Shown here: piece by piece, positions 62,220-64,000 of the stretch
Numbering within the stretch: the stretch's first letter is position 1
Layout of the letters: each line of letters starts with the position of its first letter
Assembly (NCBI RefSeq): GCF_001423105.1
Contig: NZ_LMNV01000002.1
Coordinates: forward strand, 1-64,000
Reading direction: 5' to 3'
DNA length: 64,000 nucleotides
Source of the DNA: Frondihabitans sp. Leaf304
GTDB lineage: Bacteria > Actinomycetota > Actinomycetes > Actinomycetales > Microbacteriaceae
Made by a program: the position numbers and the translations under genes
The notes under the pieces: model-generated
The model's input: the letters and a program-made list of their open reading frames with translations, nothing else
Database searches by the model: none
Told to the model about the DNA's origin: nothing

Positions 62220-64000
62220 ATGAGCGCGGAGCTGACCCTCGGGGCGGAAGAAGAGCTGCACCTGATCGACCTGCAAACGAAGCGGCTGTCGGCCCGAGCG
62301 CCCCAGCTGCTCTCGAAGTTGCCGCCCGAGAAGTTCGGCGCCGAGCTCCAGCGCACCACGGTCGAGACGAACGTGCCCGTGGTCACGAACCTCACCGATC
62401 TGCGCACCGAGATCCTCGCTCTGCGCAAAGAGCTGGTCGATGTCGCTACCGATGCCGAGCTGGCCATTGCAGCAGCCGGCACCGCCCCGCGGAGCGAGTT
62501 CGCCGACTTCGAGCTGACGACGACCGGCCGCTACGGCCGGATGCAGGAGCAGTACCGCATGCTCGTCGACGAGCAGCTGATCTGTGGCCTTCAGGTGCAC
62601 GTGGGGGTGGCCGATCGCGACATGGCCGTGCAGATCATGGGTCGCGTGGCTCCCGTCTTGCCAGCTCTCCTGGCTCTGAGCGCGAGTTCGCCGTTCTGGA
62701 ACGGCCAAGACACGGGTTACGCGAGCATCCGTTCGATCATCTGGCAGCGCTGGCCGAGTGCCGGCGCGACGGGGCCGATGGCGAACGCGGGGGAGTACGA
62801 CCGCCTGGTGCAAGACCTGATCGGCTCCGGAGTGATCGCCGACGCCAAGATGGCTTACTTCGACGTTCGACCGTCGTCTCACGCACCGACGCTCGAGCTC
62901 CGCACCTGTGACGCCTGCCCGCTGGTCGACGATGCCGTGCTGATCGCCGGGCTGTTCCGCGCCGCGGTGCGGAAGGCGGAGGTCGACATCCTCGACGGCA
63001 AGCCCGAGAAGCTCCGCGCGCAGCCGCTTCACCGGGCCGCGATGTGGCAAGCCGCCCGGGCCGGGCTCACGGGCGAGCTGCTCGATCTCGGCGTGCATCC
63101 CGAGCGTCTTCCGGCGGCGCAGGCGGTCCGGCAGCTGTCGGCGTCACTCCGCCCGCAGCTTGAAGAGCTCGGAGACTGGGCCGACGTCGAGGGGCTGATC
63201 GAGCAGACGCTGGCGCGCGGCAACTCGGCGGATCGGCAACGCGCCGCCTATGCCGAGAACGGCCGTATCGACGATGTGGTCGACCTGGTCGTCAAAGAGA
63301 CGCACGGTCCGGCCGGCGGCGATGCCGCGAGCACTCCGAGCATCAAGGGCTACCGCTTCCGCGCCGGTGACGAGGCGATCGGACCGGGACTTCGGGCGCG
63401 ACCGGCCTACGCCGACATCGCGGGCTACTTTCGTCAGCTCGACCCGGAGACCATCCGGCAGCGGGCCGACGCACGCGACACCTGGACGAAGAATCGGGGT
63501 CTGAGCTTCACCGTTGGCGGCGAGCTCCGCGGCTTCACCGTCGATCTGGTGCCGCGAATCGTGACGAACCACGAGTGGAGTCAGCTCGCCGAGGGCCTGA
63601 CGCAGCGGGCACGGGCGATCGAGTCGTTTCTCCAGGACGCCTACGGCGCGAGACGGATCGTCGCCGACGGCGTGCTGGCCGAGGCCGATGTCGTCGACGC
63701 GATGGGCTGGCGTGTCGAGGCGGCGCTTCTGCCGACCGGCACGGTCCACGCGCCGATCCAGGGCTTCGACCTGATCCGCAACGAGTTCGGCGGCTGGCGG
63801 GTGCTCGAAGACAACGTCCGGAGCCCGAGTGGTGCGGCCTACGCGGTAGCCGTCCGCCACCTTCTCGACGAGATCGTGCCGGAGGCTCCGCGACCAGCCG
63901 GGCTGCTGGATCCTGAGACCGTCTTCGGTCTGCTCCGCGAGACCCTCCTGGCCCACGCGAAGAGCGACGATCCCACGGGCGCCGTTCTGAGCGCAGGATC
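62220..64000 (+). CDS. YbdK-type carboxylate-amine ligase fused to a circularly permuted ATP-grasp domain (3' end outside the window)
   Basis: At least 593 residues are visible. The first roughly 360 are a GCS2-type glutamate-cysteine ligase-like domain (LGAEEELHLIDLQTKRLSARAP, GLQVHVGVADRD, RTCDACPLVDD). From about 375 on (SIKGYRFRAGDE, NHEWSQLAEGLTQRARAIESFLQDAYGARRI) the sequence looks like the start of a circularly permuted type-2 ATP-grasp protein. These two are usually separate neighbouring genes. Peptide-bond formation on a carboxylate with ATP is inferred for both. The frame runs off the window end. Confidence 0.82.
   Translation, partial: MSAELTLGAEEELHLIDLQTKRLSARAPQLLSKLPPEKFGAELQRTTVETNVPVVTNLTDLRTEILALRKELVDVATDAELAIAAAGTAPRSEFADFELTTTGRYGRMQEQYRMLVDEQLICGLQVHVGVADRDMAVQIMGRVAPVLPALLALSASSPFWNGQDTGYASIRSIIWQRWPSAGATGPMANAGEYDRLVQDLIGSGVIADAKMAYFDVRPSSHAPTLELRTCDACPLVDDAVLIAGLFRAAVRKAEVDILDGKPEKLRAQPLHRAAMWQAARAGLTGELLDLGVHPERLPAAQAVRQLSASLRPQLEELGDWADVEGLIEQTLARGNSADRQRAAYAENGRIDDVVDLVVKETHGPAGGDAASTPSIKGYRFRAGDEAIGPGLRARPAYADIAGYFRQLDPETIRQRADARDTWTKNRGLSFTVGGELRGFTVDLVPRIVTNHEWSQLAEGLTQRARAIESFLQDAYGARRIVADGVLAEADVVDAMGWRVEAALLPTGTVHAPIQGFDLIRNEFGGWRVLEDNVRSPSGAAYAVAVRHLLDEIVPEAPRPAGLLDPETVFGLLRETLLAHAKSDDPTGAVLSAG

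Overview
This is a high-GC window from an actinobacterium. The chromosomal backbone gene order (TPR-like protein, HAD hydrolase, tlyA, nadK, recN, pyrG, NUDIX, xerD, parA, scpA, scpB, rluB, tyrA, cmk, der), the codon use and the many starts lying 6-8 nt after a -10 box point to Actinomycetota, most probably Microbacteriaceae. The genus cannot be fixed from the sequence alone.

Region 1 (about 1-17 kb, + strand) is a conserved housekeeping block for rRNA/pseudouridine modification, NAD(P), repair, CTP synthesis, chromosome partition/condensation and ribosome-assembly GTPase functions, with mostly overlapping genes. Region 2 (17-22.5 kb) is accessory: a small membrane protein, a divergent HxlR regulator/MFS exporter pair, a copper amine oxidase, a small lipoprotein and tRNA-Pro(GGG) with its terminator.

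Region 3 (22.8-33.4 kb) is the most striking block. It is a tightly coupled five-gene operon encoding a giant HEAT/DUF4132 protein, a MoxR AAA+ ATPase, a DUF5682 protein, a VWA protein and a SWIM zinc-finger protein. The order matches the uncharacterised E. coli yehI-yehL-yehM-yehP-yehQ cluster as I remember it. Region 4 (33.5-41.6 kb) holds a two-component system divergent from a Pro/Ala/Gly-repeat membrane-anchored protein, an orphan HicB-like protein, a DEAD-box RNA helicase, a small membrane protein and an APC-family permease. Region 5 (41.8-49.8 kb) has a RecQ helicase with a C-terminal phosphoribosyltransferase-like domain overlapping a SWIM-SNF2 helicase, then a methyltransferase and a membrane-anchored molybdopterin oxidoreductase.

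Region 6 (49.9-56.6 kb) is a compact class III lanthipeptide locus. It contains a 32-residue precursor with a textbook labionin motif S-x2-S-x3-C, a divergent LanKC synthetase translationally coupled to an ABC exporter (ATPase plus FtsX-like permease), and several small membrane or unknown proteins. Region 7 (56.6-64 kb) has a TM0106-type RecB nuclease/SF1 helicase, a SatD-like protein with a co-transcribed membrane protein flanked by matching TTAGGT-N4-GCTTAA motifs, and the start of a fusion of a YbdK-type carboxylate-amine ligase with a circularly permuted ATP-grasp domain that runs off the window.

Across the window, intergenic spaces carry a set of roughly 57-61 nt nested palindromes that share length and architecture but not sequence.
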